In this document: one piece after another, positions 7,724-15,693 of the stretch
How positions within the stretch are numbered: the first letter of the stretch is position 1
How the letters are laid out: each line of letters starts with the position of its first letter
Origin: Candidatus Omnitrophota bacterium
Lineage (GTDB): Bacteria; Omnitrophota; Gorgyraeia; Gygaellales; Profunditerraquicolaceae
Length of the DNA: 36,916 bases
Direction of reading: 5' to 3'
Assembly: GCA_026387455.1 (NCBI GenBank)
Contig: JAPLLR010000026.1
Coordinates: 1 to 36,916 of the forward strand
Notes under the pieces: model-generated
Told to the model about the DNA's origin: nothing
The model's database searches: none
What the model saw: the letters and a program-made list of their open reading frames with translations, nothing else
Made by a program: the position numbers and the translations under genes

Positions 7724-8560
7724 ATGGAAACGCAAGTTAATAAAGGTTACACATTTTTCCTAAAAGGCAGCGGGTCAAATGCCGTGCTTTTGATCCACGG
7801 AATTACCGGCACGCCTTCGGAGATGCGTTATTTGGGTAAGTCGCTGAACAAGGCTGGTTATACGGTTTTCTGCAATACTCTGCCCCGGCACTGTAGTACT
7901 TTGAGCGAGCTTAAGAAGGTGACCTGCGAAGAAATAGCCGATTTCTGCGAAAAAGACCTCAAGCAGCTTAAGAAAGAACACGAGAAGGTATTTGTTGGTG
8001 GCATTTCCATGGGAGCTTTGGTCGCCGCGCACTTGGCTTATAAATTTCCGGAGGATGTATCCGGGATCATCGCTTTTGCCCCAACGCTATTTTACGACGG
8101 CTGGGCCTTGCATAAGGGCAAGATATTCCTGAATCTCGTTTGGTCGATCCCGTTATTGAGGAACGCTATAGATATAAGAGAGGGCTGGCCGTACGGCTTA
8201 AAAGATGAAGAGCTTCGCTATAGCATTGAGAGGTTTTATAAGAACGCAAGTTCGCGTGAGTTTAGTAAGAAGGTTTTGCTTTTCGGCAGCCCATTTTTTC
8301 CGCTGGCCTGCCTTTATCAACACCGCCGTTTCGCCGAAGTAGTCAAAAAAGAATTGTTCTTAGTAAAGACTCCTATTTTAATTATTCATGCAGAAGAAGA
8401 CGACATGACCAGCCCTAAGAACGCACGCTACATCCTTGAGCATATCGGCTCAGGCGATAAGCAGCTGGTGATGTTGGATGATAGTTACCATATGATAGTC
8501 ATCGATAAGCAGAAAGACCTAGTAGCGCAGGAAACCTTAAAATTTCTTAACAGATTATGA
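7724..8560 (+). CDS. Alpha/beta hydrolase, carboxylesterase (Est30-like)
   Basis: This 278-residue protein has the oxyanion region LLIHGITGTP, the nucleophile elbow GISMG with Ser95, a likely acid Asp in HAEEDDMTS and a likely His in DSYHMIV near the C-terminus. These fit a serine esterase or thioesterase of the Est30 / monoacylglycerol lipase group. It overlaps the CrtI-like gene by 4 bp, so the two are co-translated. In this setting it could release or trim acyl chains made by the KS module. That role is inferred; a general carboxylesterase is also possible. Confidence 0.75.
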   Translation: METQVNKGYTFFLKGSGSNAVLLIHGITGTPSEMRYLGKSLNKAGYTVFCNTLPRHCSTLSELKKVTCEEIADFCEKDLKQLKKEHEKVFVGGISMGALVAAHLAYKFPEDVSGIIAFAPTLFYDGWALHKGKIFLNLVWSIPLLRNAIDIREGWPYGLKDEELRYSIERFYKNASSREFSKKVLLFGSPFFPLACLYQHRRFAEVVKKELFLVKTPILIIHAEEDDMTSPKNARYILEHIGSGDKQLVMLDDSYHMIVIDKQKDLVAQETLKFLNRL

Positions 8561-10065
8561 CAGATTACGATTGCATAGTGATCGGCGCAGGCATGGCCGG
8601 ATTATCTAGCGCGCTTAAGCTTTCAGCAAACGGCAAAAAAGTTCTGGTGCTTGAGAAGCAGCCGGTTGCCGGAGGTGTAGGCACCAGCTTTAAGAGAAAA
8701 GGATTTACTTTCGAGAGCTCTTTGCATTTTGTGGATGATCTTATGCCGGGAGGAGAGGTTAGGGAGGCTTTTGATAAGTACGGGGTAAGCGAAAAGATTG
8801 AGTATATAAAGCTTAATGAATTTGGTAGGGTGATATATCCGGATCATGATTTTGTGGTAGGCAATGATTTTGAAAGCCTGAAGTCTTGGCTTAATGATAA
8901 TTTCCCGCAGGATAAAGTTGGAATCGGCGAGTTTTTCCACAGCATCGCAAAGTTCTACAAGCAGTTTGATCATTTCATGCACGCGAAGATCCCTCTATGG
9001 CTCAAGCTGGCTTTGTCGCCTCTGGTGTATCCGTCAATAATAAAAACATCCTGTCTTACTTTAGAGCAGTTTATTCCTAAGAAAATCAAAGATAAGCGAG
9101 CGCGTTCAATTATTGGCACCCTCTGGGGCTTTGTTGGCCTGCCGCCTTCGGAGCTATCAGCTTTTTATTTTTTGATAGTTTTAAGGGGGTGTTGGGGTAG
9201 GGACACTGCTTACATCAAAGGTGGATTTAGTAGATTGTTCTCTGCTATGGTCGAGAGGATCAGGGAATATGGTTCAGAGGTCAAGTTCAATGCAATCGTG
9301 ACTCAGATCATTACCGAAAATGGTGGGAAAGCTACAGGAGTGCGCACTGATAAAGGCGAAAAATTCAGGGCAAAGGTTATTATTTCAAACGCCAACGCCA
9401 TCGATACGTTGACTAAGCTTATAGACAGTGATCCGATAAAAGTCGAGTACGCCAAGAGCCTTTCTTCCATGCAAAAATCCGTTTCCGCTTTTACTTTGTA
9501 TTTGGGATTGAATGTTTCGGCTAAAGAAGTAGGTATGCGCTATCCGCTTTTATCTTTAAACCTCGGATATGATCATGACGAGGCGTTTAAGGCCTGCCTG
9601 GATGGCGACTATAGCCGCGCCAGCTTTGCTTTGGTGGATCACACTCAGCTTGACCCCGGCCTTGCCCCTCAGGGCAAATCTAGTTTATGTTTGATGACTT
9701 TCGCGGATTATGCGTTGTGGGGAAATCTTAGCGCTGAAGAATATGCGAAGAGAAAGTTAGAGACAGCTGAGGCAATCGTCGCGGTGTTAGAGAAATATCT
9801 GCCAGGCTTGTCAAAGCACATAGAATACATGGAAGCAGCTACTCCTAAGACCATGGCCAGATACGCAATGCTCCCCGAGGGCGCGGTTTATGGTTTTGCC
9901 CAGACCGTCGGGCAGTCAAGCATCAATCGCTTCCCTCAGAAAACCAAAATCAAAGGTTTGTTTCTTGCCGGCGCCTGGACCAGTCCGGGTTGCGGCATAC
10001 ACGGATGTTTTGTTTCAGGAGATGAAGCAGCGGATTTAGCGTTAAGACAGTTAAGAAAGGCTTAG
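8557..10065 (+). CDS. FAD-dependent oxidoreductase of the phytoene desaturase / carotenoid isomerase (CrtI/CrtISO) family
   Basis: This 502-residue protein has an N-terminal Rossmann FAD site (GAGMAG, residues 10-15, then an acidic strand end at VLVLEK) and the C-terminal FAD motif GLFLAGAWTSPGCGIHG, as in CrtI, CrtISO and retinol saturase. Such enzymes desaturate, isomerise or saturate conjugated polyenes. No phytoene synthase is visible in the window, so carotenoid synthesis is not supported here. Acting on an acyl or polyene chain from the KS/KR/DH module is more attractive; CrtI-like enzymes also occur in ladderane-type lipid clusters. It overlaps the esterase by 4 bp upstream and the convergent SMR gene by 4 bp at its end. 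Confidence 0.8.
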   Translation: MTDYDCIVIGAGMAGLSSALKLSANGKKVLVLEKQPVAGGVGTSFKRKGFTFESSLHFVDDLMPGGEVREAFDKYGVSEKIEYIKLNEFGRVIYPDHDFVVGNDFESLKSWLNDNFPQDKVGIGEFFHSIAKFYKQFDHFMHAKIPLWLKLALSPLVYPSIIKTSCLTLEQFIPKKIKDKRARSIIGTLWGFVGLPPSELSAFYFLIVLRGCWGRDTAYIKGGFSRLFSAMVERIREYGSEVKFNAIVTQIITENGGKATGVRTDKGEKFRAKVIISNANAIDTLTKLIDSDPIKVEYAKSLSSMQKSVSAFTLYLGLNVSAKEVGMRYPLLSLNLGYDHDEAFKACLDGDYSRASFALVDHTQLDPGLAPQGKSSLCLMTFADYALWGNLSAEEYAKRKLETAEAIVAVLEKYLPGLSKHIEYMEAATPKTMARYAMLPEGAVYGFAQTVGQSSINRFPQKTKIKGLFLAGAWTSPGCGIHGCFVSGDEAADLALRQLRKA

Positions 10066-10445
10066 CTGATAGTTACGAGGATAATCCCCACCACGATAGA
10101 AAATGTACCCATCCAACGTATTCCCCCGACTTTTTCTTTGAGCAGTAAACTTGAGCCCAGGGCGATAAAAATATAGTGCATGCTGTCTACCGAGAAGGCG
10201 AAATTGAGGTCCGCTTTCGAGAGCACCAGGAGCCAGATGATAAGCGACAGGGTGCTAAAAACTAGTGCCAGCCAGGCTTTGGGTTTTAGTATCAGCTTCA
10301 GGATGAAGCGCAGGACGTTTATTAAGTGGCGGGAGGAGAACTCGCCGAGCGAGTTGATGGTAGTTTTCAGGCATATCTGGCTGATGGTGTCGCAGATACT
10401 GGTAAGCACGATCAGTCCGATTATCAAAAAAAGGCCTGTTTTCAC
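10062..10445 (-). CDS. EamA/SMR-like small membrane transporter subunit (ArnE/ArnF-like)
   Basis: This 127-residue protein has four predicted membrane helices. It contains the C-terminal segment LLLKEKVGGIRWMG followed by a hydrophobic helix, typical of the drug/metabolite transporter superfamily (EamA half-domain). It is translated just after a second protein of the same type, with a 4-bp overlap (10442-10445). Paired four-helix proteins resemble the ArnE/ArnF flippase, which moves undecaprenyl-phosphate sugars across the inner membrane. The substrate cannot be read from sequence. Confidence 0.7.
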   Translation of the reverse strand: MKTGLFLIIGLIVLTSICDTISQICLKTTINSLGEFSSRHLINVLRFILKLILKPKAWLALVFSTLSLIIWLLVLSKADLNFAFSVDSMHYIFIALGSSLLLKEKVGGIRWMGTFSIVVGIILVTIS

Positions 10446-10900
10446 GCTGGCTCCTTTTTCTCTTCGCTGGTCAGGGAAACAAGAATAACCCCTACAAGAA
10501 TAAAGCCTATCGCTACCCAGCGTAAGAGCGCTACTTTTTCATGCAGGAAAATGATCGAGGTCAGCGGCACCAGGATATAGCTGAAGCTGGCTATAGGCAC
10601 GGCAACGCTTAAGTCTATCTTTGAGAGTATTGTTGACCATATGACGAAGGTAGAGATCGTCGAGAGAAGGCCTATCCATAGAAAAGGAGAGGTTATCGCG
10701 CTGTGCAGGAATGTGGCTATTTGACTGAAGCTTGCGATGTCGAATTCGCTTCCGGTTAGCGCAGATTTCTTAAAGCAAAATTGAGTGAAAGTCTCCAGAA
10801 TATCGGAGAAGATCAGGAATAATAGTATTGTAAGGGTGATCTTTTTCTTAGACATGATTTTAAATTTATAAATAGCTTGATTTGAGTTGTATTCTAACAT
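10442..10900 (-). CDS. EamA/SMR-like small membrane transporter subunit, partner of the next gene
   Basis: This is a protein of up to 152 residues with four predicted helices and the motif IIFLHEKVALLRWVA, matching the EamA half-domain. The ATG at 10900 adds 15 polar residues; an alternative ATG at 10855 gives a 137-residue form beginning MSKKKITLT directly at the first helix. I cannot decide between them. A TATAAA box lies 9 nt before the upstream ATG. It overlaps its partner by 4 bp, so a heterodimer is likely. The sequence ATTCTATGTTAGAAT covering the upstream ATG is a short inverted repeat and could be an operator. Confidence 0.68.
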   Translation of the reverse strand: MLEYNSNQAIYKFKIMSKKKITLTILLFLIFSDILETFTQFCFKKSALTGSEFDIASFSQIATFLHSAITSPFLWIGLLSTISTFVIWSTILSKIDLSVAVPIASFSYILVPLTSIIFLHEKVALLRWVAIGFILVGVILVSLTSEEKKEPA

Positions 10901-10938
10901 AGAATGACCTTTATAGTAAACAAATAATTAAGGAGAGT

Positions 10939-12165
10939 ATGGGTATTTTCAGAGAAATCCCACCCACCGCAGGATTCCCGCTATCTTTGCGGGATGTTTT
11001 TTTCGCCCTCAGCTCAAAAGCCGGAAAAAACTGCTTGGCCAATGATTTCCAGAGTTACCTTAATGTAACTTACGCCAAGGTCACTTACTCCGGCACATCC
11101 GCCTTTTATCTTATTCTAGAAACCCTCAAGGAATTGTCCTCTCGCAAGACCGTGGTAATTCCGTCTTATGTCTGCCCTTTGGTGCCGCTGGCTATCAAGC
11201 GCGCCGGTCTAAAAGTTGAGGTTTGCGATATTTATAAAGATGATTTCAGTTTCAGCCATGCCTCGCTTCAGGAGATGTGCAAAACTAACGCTGATATCCT
11301 GGCAATTGTTCCTGTGCATCTGGCGGGGATGCCGGTAGATTTTGAGGCTGTGGAGCAGGTGGCCCGTAAGCACGGTATTTTTATTGTCGAGGATTGCGCG
11401 CAAGCGTTGGGATCTGAATATAGAGGAAAGAAGGTGGGGACTCTCGGAGATTTTGCTTTTTTTAGCCTTTGCCGTGGCAAGGGCCTGACTATTTATGAAG
11501 GAGGAGTAGCAGTCACTAAAAAAGAGGAATACGCGCGGGTTATGGAGGCTAAGGCGCGCAAGCTGATTAAAGGATCTTTTCTTTCCGAAATCCTGAAAGT
11601 TGGGGAATTATTCGGATATAGCATAGTTTATCGCCCGCAGCTTTTTTGGTTTGCTTATCAGCTTCCGCAGGTCTTCTGGAGAGCCAGCGGCAGGGAACTT
11701 AAGGCGCGTATTGAGGATTTTACAGAGGATTTTCCTACACACAGGGTTTCTTCTGTCAGGCAGAAGATTGGTCATGCTGCGTTTGGCCGCTTGGAAAAAG
11801 AGATCAACAAGCAGCGAGCAAGGGTGAATTTCTATATGGATAAGCTTAAAGATTTAAGCGGAATACGCATTGTCAGAGAGTCGCGTGATTCGCGCGCCAA
11901 TTATCCTTACTTAACCGTTTTGTTTACTGATCTACGCAAGAGAAATACTGTCTTTGAGGCGTTAGAAGGTTCTGGTATGGGTGTTTCGCAAATCTACACT
12001 TGTTCTATTACGGAGTATCCGTATTTACGGGATTTTCTGCCGCGTAAGGCTTTCCCGAATGCCCGCTATGTGGCTGAACACTCTCTGACATTGTCTACAA
12101 GCGCTTTTATTGAGAAAGAGGATATGCGCAGGATCTGTGATGATATTATTAATCTAACCCAATGA
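10939..12165 (+). CDS. DegT/DnrJ/EryC1/StrS-family PLP aminotransferase
   Basis: This 408-residue fold-type I protein has IPSYVCP near residue 74, VPVHLAGMP near 125, EDCAQALG with Asp152 (PLP ring nitrogen contact), and FFSLCRGKGLTIYEGG with Lys181 as the predicted PLP Schiff base. The family aminates nucleotide-linked keto sugars, as ArnB does. A few members are dehydratases, but those replace the Lys, which is kept here. A clear ribosome-binding site (AAGGAGAG) precedes the ATG. Divergent SMR-pair genes and the downstream PagL-like gene together suggest an envelope-glycolipid theme. The sugar substrate is unknown. Confidence 0.8.
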   Translation: MGIFREIPPTAGFPLSLRDVFFALSSKAGKNCLANDFQSYLNVTYAKVTYSGTSAFYLILETLKELSSRKTVVIPSYVCPLVPLAIKRAGLKVEVCDIYKDDFSFSHASLQEMCKTNADILAIVPVHLAGMPVDFEAVEQVARKHGIFIVEDCAQALGSEYRGKKVGTLGDFAFFSLCRGKGLTIYEGGVAVTKKEEYARVMEAKARKLIKGSFLSEILKVGELFGYSIVYRPQLFWFAYQLPQVFWRASGRELKARIEDFTEDFPTHRVSSVRQKIGHAAFGRLEKEINKQRARVNFYMDKLKDLSGIRIVRESRDSRANYPYLTVLFTDLRKRNTVFEALEGSGMGVSQIYTCSITEYPYLRDFLPRKAFPNARYVAEHSLTLSTSAFIEKEDMRRICDDIINLTQ

Positions 12166-12171
12166 AATCAC

Positions 12172-12199
12172 TTGACAAAGGGAAAGTCTGGGTTAAAAT
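12172..12199 (+). promoter_or_regulatory. Predicted sigma70 promoter of the PagL-like gene
   Basis: A perfect -35 TTGACA (12172-12177) and -10 TAAAAT (12194-12199) are 16 bp apart. Transcription would start near 12206, giving a short leader with AGGAGAG before the ATG at 12220. The TTG of this -35 box should not be read as a start codon. Confidence 0.7.
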
Positions 12200-12219
12200 A
12201 TTTGCACAGGAGAGAAAAT

Positions 12220-12909
12220 ATGAAAAATACTAAATTTTTCGTTTTGCTGGTTTTATCTTTTATTTTTGTCTTTGTTTTAGCTAATGCTTTTGCAGCGGAT
12301 GAAACTCTTGCGTCGGCATCAGACAGTAATGGAGAAGTACAGCTAGCCGCTGTTCAAGAGCAGGCAGTTTCTGAAGCGCGTCCTGAGACCAAGGAAACTT
12401 CAGATCATCCGCGTTGGCTCAAGGAAATCGGTATCCTTAGTGGCTATGCCAGTGGTCCGCTTGACGAAAAGCCGGATTATGAGTTTGTCCCGATGATATT
12501 CCGTTTTGGTTTAGATCTGAACCCCTTTATTAACAAATTCAGCTGGGATACTAAAGGGCTTCTGGAGCTTCAGCTTGAGCCGTTTATCAATACCGTAGTC
12601 AGCCCTAATAATAACGTAGAAATTGGAAGCAATTTTGTTTTAAAGTATGCTTTTCCTCTGACGAAAAAATTCTATCCTTATGTTGAGGGTGGCTTGGGTA
12701 TGCTTTATATGAGTCAGCACACCCGCGAGCAGTCGACCCAATATAATTTTCTCCCTCAGGGTGGAGCAGGCCTGATGTATTTTTTAAAAGACAATCTTGC
12801 TTTGACCGTGGGATACAGATACCGCCATCTATCCAATAATTCCTTTAAGAGTCCTAATTCAGGGATCAATGTGGATATGTATTTGGCAGGGCTTTCGATA
12901 GTTTATTAA
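12220..12909 (+). CDS. PagL-like lipid A 3-O-deacylase (outer-membrane beta-barrel)
   Basis: This 229-residue protein starts with a cleavable signal peptide (cut likely after ANAFA near residue 25). A low-complexity A/E/Q/S stretch reaches about residue 62, followed by an eight-strand barrel-like region. The motif YRYRHLSNNS holds His203, Ser205 and Asn206, matching the PagL HxSN active site. The protein ends with a terminal hydrophobic-aromatic strand (LSIVY), as outer-membrane barrels do. PagL removes the 3-O acyl chain from lipid A. I chose the ATG at 12220 because it follows a promoter and a good ribosome-binding site. The acidic third catalytic residue is not certain. A different lipid ester could be the substrate. 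Confidence 0.75.
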   Translation: MKNTKFFVLLVLSFIFVFVLANAFAADETLASASDSNGEVQLAAVQEQAVSEARPETKETSDHPRWLKEIGILSGYASGPLDEKPDYEFVPMIFRFGLDLNPFINKFSWDTKGLLELQLEPFINTVVSPNNNVEIGSNFVLKYAFPLTKKFYPYVEGGLGMLYMSQHTREQSTQYNFLPQGGAGLMYFLKDNLALTVGYRYRHLSNNSFKSPNSGINVDMYLAGLSIVY

Positions 12910-12934
12910 TCTAAGGATTTGTATAGTAAATTGT

Positions 12935-12970
12935 AAAATGCCTTCTTGAATAAAGAAGGCATTTTGTTTT
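12935..12970 (+). terminator. Rho-independent terminator after the PagL-like gene
   Basis: A perfect 13-bp stem (AAAATGCCTTCTT at 12935-12947, its complement at 12953-12965) has a 5-nt loop and is followed by TTTT G TTTT. It separates the PagL-like gene from the TPR gene. Confidence 0.85.
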
Positions 12971-12983
12971 AGGGGGGGGTAGC

Positions 12984-13868
12984 ATGAAAAGAATCGTTAT
13001 ATTGTTGACGCTGATATTTTTTTCCGGGGCAAATCTTTCATTTGCTTTAGATTGGGCCAAGTTGCATGAGGAAGCGGATAAGACAGATTTGCCCAAGGCA
13101 AAGGCCGCGGTCCAAGCAAAGCCGGGCTCTGCTGAAGCTCGGTATGTATTGGGTCTGGTGTATCTTAATGAGCATAAGGATAATGACGCAAAGAAGGCTT
13201 TTGAAAATATTTTGGAGTCTAACCCGGATATTTTTGAGGCGCGTTGGGGCCTGGCAGAGGTTTTGCGACGGCAGCATCAGCTGGAGCCAAGTAAAAAGAT
13301 AATCGCCGAGATCATAAAATTAAATTCAGATTTTTCACCCGCTTATATCACTTTGGCTTATGTGTTGTATATTCAGATGGATTTTAACGGCTCGGTTCGC
13401 ACGGTGCTCAAAGTCATGAATCAGGATAAAGATAAAGTGGACCTGAGTAATTATGTGCGCGCTTATCTGCTATACGGTGGGGCTAAAGGCGCGATCGCTC
13501 ATTTCGGCGGCCCGCTTTCGAAGGTGATCAACGGAACTGCTGTTTTCTCTAACCTGAAGAAAGCCGAGAAGCTGCAGCCGGAAAACGCGGCGGTTAAGTA
13601 TGGATTGGGCGCTTTTTATCTTCTGGCTCCCGGTTTTGTCGGGGGAGACCTGGAGCTGGCCGAGGAATATTTGACAAAGTCGGTTGAACTTGATCCGCTT
13701 TTTGCCAATGCATATGTGCGTCTTGCCGAGGTGTATAAGGCTAAAGGCGATAAGGCAAAATATGAGCTGTATCTTGCTAAGGCTTTTGAGATAGACCCCG
13801 GCTGCGAGTTGGCGCGTGATGTGAAGAATAATACTTGCAAGTATGTTTGTTATGAAGGGGGAAAGTAA
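12984..13868 (+). CDS. Exported TPR-repeat protein
   Basis: This 294-residue protein begins with a signal peptide (MKRIVILLTLIFFSG, cut near residue 22). The rest is made of helical tetratricopeptide-like repeats: EARYVLGLVYLNEHKDNDAKKAF, then EARWGLAEVLRRQ, AYITLAYVLYIQ, AAVKYGLGAFYLLA and ANAYVRLAEVYKAKGD are repeat cores. TPR proteins act as scaffolds; a periplasmic role is likely. A run of eight G bases (12972-12979) lies just before the ATG and may act as, or interfere with, its ribosome-binding site. The gene converges with the polyprenyl synthase gene, 4 bp apart. Confidence 0.75.
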   Translation: MKRIVILLTLIFFSGANLSFALDWAKLHEEADKTDLPKAKAAVQAKPGSAEARYVLGLVYLNEHKDNDAKKAFENILESNPDIFEARWGLAEVLRRQHQLEPSKKIIAEIIKLNSDFSPAYITLAYVLYIQMDFNGSVRTVLKVMNQDKDKVDLSNYVRAYLLYGGAKGAIAHFGGPLSKVINGTAVFSNLKKAEKLQPENAAVKYGLGAFYLLAPGFVGGDLELAEEYLTKSVELDPLFANAYVRLAEVYKAKGDKAKYELYLAKAFEIDPGCELARDVKNNTCKYVCYEGGK

Positions 13869-13872
13869 GAAG

Positions 13873-14913
13873 TTAAAGGTTAAGCATTTGCTGTGAGAAT
13901 AAGTCGAGTGATTTCTTGCAGTTTTCTTTCATTGAAGAGCTATTGTTAAGAGCTTTTGCTTCATTAAGCAGTAAACCAATCTCCTGCCTGGCATAATCAA
14001 GCGCACCCGATTTGGAAATAATCTCACGCATCTTAAATAGGTCCTTTTTATTCACGTTTCTCTTAGATAAGATCCTTTTAATTTGGGCCTTGCCGCTGTT
14101 GTCTGAATGCCGGAAGGCATGCCAGATCAGCACTGTTTTTTTTGCTTCTTGCAGGTCAGTAAGATTCGATTTTCCTATTTTTTCTTCCTCGCTGAATATT
14201 CCGAGTATATCGTCTTGTATCTGAAAGGCTCTTCCCAGATATAATCCGTATTGAAATAATTGTTTTACCTCTTTTTCGCTTGCTCCGGCAAGAGTGGCAC
14301 CTATAGCCAGTGGTGAGGCAAAGGTGTAGTTAGCGGTTTTTAAATCATAGATCTTGTAGATATCATCTTTTTTGATCTCATGGATGTTTTTTGCGCTGTA
14401 TAAGAGCTCAATGAATTCTCCGCAGCCGGTAAAGAATGCCGCTTTAATCAGCTTTTTGAGCGCCGCTTCTTTATGGAGTGGTTTTTCTTTTACGTAAAGG
14501 AAGGCATCCAGGGCCATGGCGTAGAGCACGTCGCCGATCACGATAGCCAGGTCTTCACCGGTAAACTTCACATTCTTTATTCCTGTTAGATATTTCCTGA
14601 GCATGGTATGCATTGAGGGCTTGCCGCGGCGGGTATCGGATTTATCGATGATATCGTCATGGATAAGCATGAAGTCATGTAGGAGTTCAATGGAGAGGGC
14701 ACTGCGGTAAAGCCCGGGCGCGGGCTTCTTGGCGTAACCAAGGTAGCCGACAGTGAACAAAATGGGTCGGATACGCTTGCCTTTCCTGGAGATGAATTCC
14801 TTGATGTGGGAGAGAAGTACTGGGGAGAGGCGGCTTAAGTTGTGCAGCCGGTCGATCTGTCGGATGTAGTTAGCGAGCTCGGATTCGATTCTTTTTTTAG
14901 TTTCTAAAAACAT
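13873..14913 (-). CDS. Polyprenyl (isoprenyl) diphosphate synthase
   Basis: This 346-residue all-helical protein carries GKRIRP near residue 45, the first Asp-rich motif DDIID (86-90) followed by TRRGKPS, and the second as QIQDDILGIF. Both Mg-binding motifs needed for head-to-tail condensation of IPP with an allylic diphosphate are intact. The residue five before the first motif is Phe81, a bulky residue in the pocket that tends to limit chain length to about C15-C20. That product call is inference. The gene is monocistronic on the minus strand and starts next to a 14-bp palindrome. Uses could be quinone, carrier-lipid or terpenoid synthesis. Confidence 0.85.
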   Translation of the reverse strand: MFLETKKRIESELANYIRQIDRLHNLSRLSPVLLSHIKEFISRKGKRIRPILFTVGYLGYAKKPAPGLYRSALSIELLHDFMLIHDDIIDKSDTRRGKPSMHTMLRKYLTGIKNVKFTGEDLAIVIGDVLYAMALDAFLYVKEKPLHKEAALKKLIKAAFFTGCGEFIELLYSAKNIHEIKKDDIYKIYDLKTANYTFASPLAIGATLAGASEKEVKQLFQYGLYLGRAFQIQDDILGIFSEEEKIGKSNLTDLQEAKKTVLIWHAFRHSDNSGKAQIKRILSKRNVNKKDLFKMREIISKSGALDYARQEIGLLLNEAKALNNSSSMKENCKKSLDLFSQQMLNL

Positions 14914-14918
14914 GATTT

Positions 14919-14949
14919 CTATGTTAACATAGCGGTATATTTATTGCAA
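14919..14949 (-). promoter_or_regulatory. Promoter with overlapping palindrome before the polyprenyl synthase gene
   Basis: On the minus strand TTGCAA (14944-14949) and TAACAT (14921-14926) are 17 bp apart, and the -10 box ends 7 nt before the ATG at 14913. A perfect 14-bp palindrome CTATGTTAACATAG (14919-14932) covers the -10 box and would be a good site for a dimeric repressor. Confidence 0.5.
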
Positions 14950-15009
14950 CGTAAAATTAGACGGGCGTTAATTGTCCGGGGAATTCAGTATCACTAAGAA
15001 ATTTTAAAT

Positions 15010-15693
15010 ATGCATATACCAGATGGATATTTGGGACCGGATAGTTGCGGTTTTTTCTACGCGGTGATGCTGCCGATATGGGCATTGGCTTCAAGGATAG
15101 TCAAGAAGTCCCTTAAGGCTAAGCAGGTCCCCATGTTGGCGATTGGGGCAGCATTTACTTTTGTGATTATGATGTTTAATGTGCCGATTCCCGGAGGTTC
15201 GACCGGTCACGCTGTCGGCGGCGTGTTAGTGGCTATACTTTTAGGGCCATGGGCAGCTTGTATTGCTATAACCGTAGCTCTTGTTGTCCAAGCTTTGCTT
15301 TTTGGAGATGGCGGAATCACAGCCATAGGGGCAAACTGTTTTAATATGGCCTTTGTCCTGCCTTTTTCCGGATATTATCTTTATAAGGCTATAAGTTTTA
15401 AGGCTCCTGCTGGTTCGGGAAGAAGGGTAATCGCCGCAGGCATTGCTGCATATATAGCGTTGAATCTGGCAGCGGCATTGACTGGATTTGAATTTGGTAT
15501 TCAACCGTTACTTCATAAGACAGCCAGTGGACAGGCTTTATACTGTCCTTATGGTTTGAATGTTGCTTTAACTGCAATGATGGGTGAGCATCTTTTGATT
15601 TTCGGTTGGATAGAAGCCATTGTGACGGCTTTAGTGGTTAAATATCTACAGAAACAATCTCCTAAACTTATTAAAGAAGGCAAGGTGGCATAA
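15010..15693 (+). CDS. cbiM: Cobalt/nickel ECF transporter substrate-specific component CbiM
   Basis: This 227-residue integral membrane protein begins MHIPDGYL, the conserved CbiM/NikM N-terminus in which the amino group and His2 bind the metal. Multiple helices follow, with the conserved NVPIPGGSTGHAVGG and LLFGDGGITAIGANCFNMA segments; the metal ligand His in GHAVGG is present. It imports Co2+ or Ni2+ with CbiN, CbiQ and CbiO. Sequence alone does not separate Co from Ni. Its stop overlaps the cbiN start by 1 bp. The partner energising genes cbiQ and cbiO are encoded about 7 kb downstream in the same gene run. No cobalamin riboswitch fits in the 96-bp upstream gap. Confidence 0.9.
   Translation: MHIPDGYLGPDSCGFFYAVMLPIWALASRIVKKSLKAKQVPMLAIGAAFTFVIMMFNVPIPGGSTGHAVGGVLVAILLGPWAACIAITVALVVQALLFGDGGITAIGANCFNMAFVLPFSGYYLYKAISFKAPAGSGRRVIAAGIAAYIALNLAAALTGFEFGIQPLLHKTASGQALYCPYGLNVALTAMMGEHLLIFGWIEAIVTALVVKYLQKQSPKLIKEGKVA

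Noticed and set aside
7115-7740. Open frames of 80-180 residues across the first repeat pair
   Set aside because: They arise from GC-rich inverted elements, are read equally well on both strands, lack ribosome-binding sites, and recur only where the DNA repeat recurs.
12172-12219. TTG start 48 bp upstream for the PagL-like gene
   Set aside because: This TTG is part of a TTGACA -35 box; the ATG at 12220 has a ribosome-binding site and begins the signal peptide.
14914-15009. Cobalamin riboswitch before cbiM
   Set aside because: The gap is 96 bp, shorter than a cobalamin riboswitch, and shows no B12-box-like pattern.
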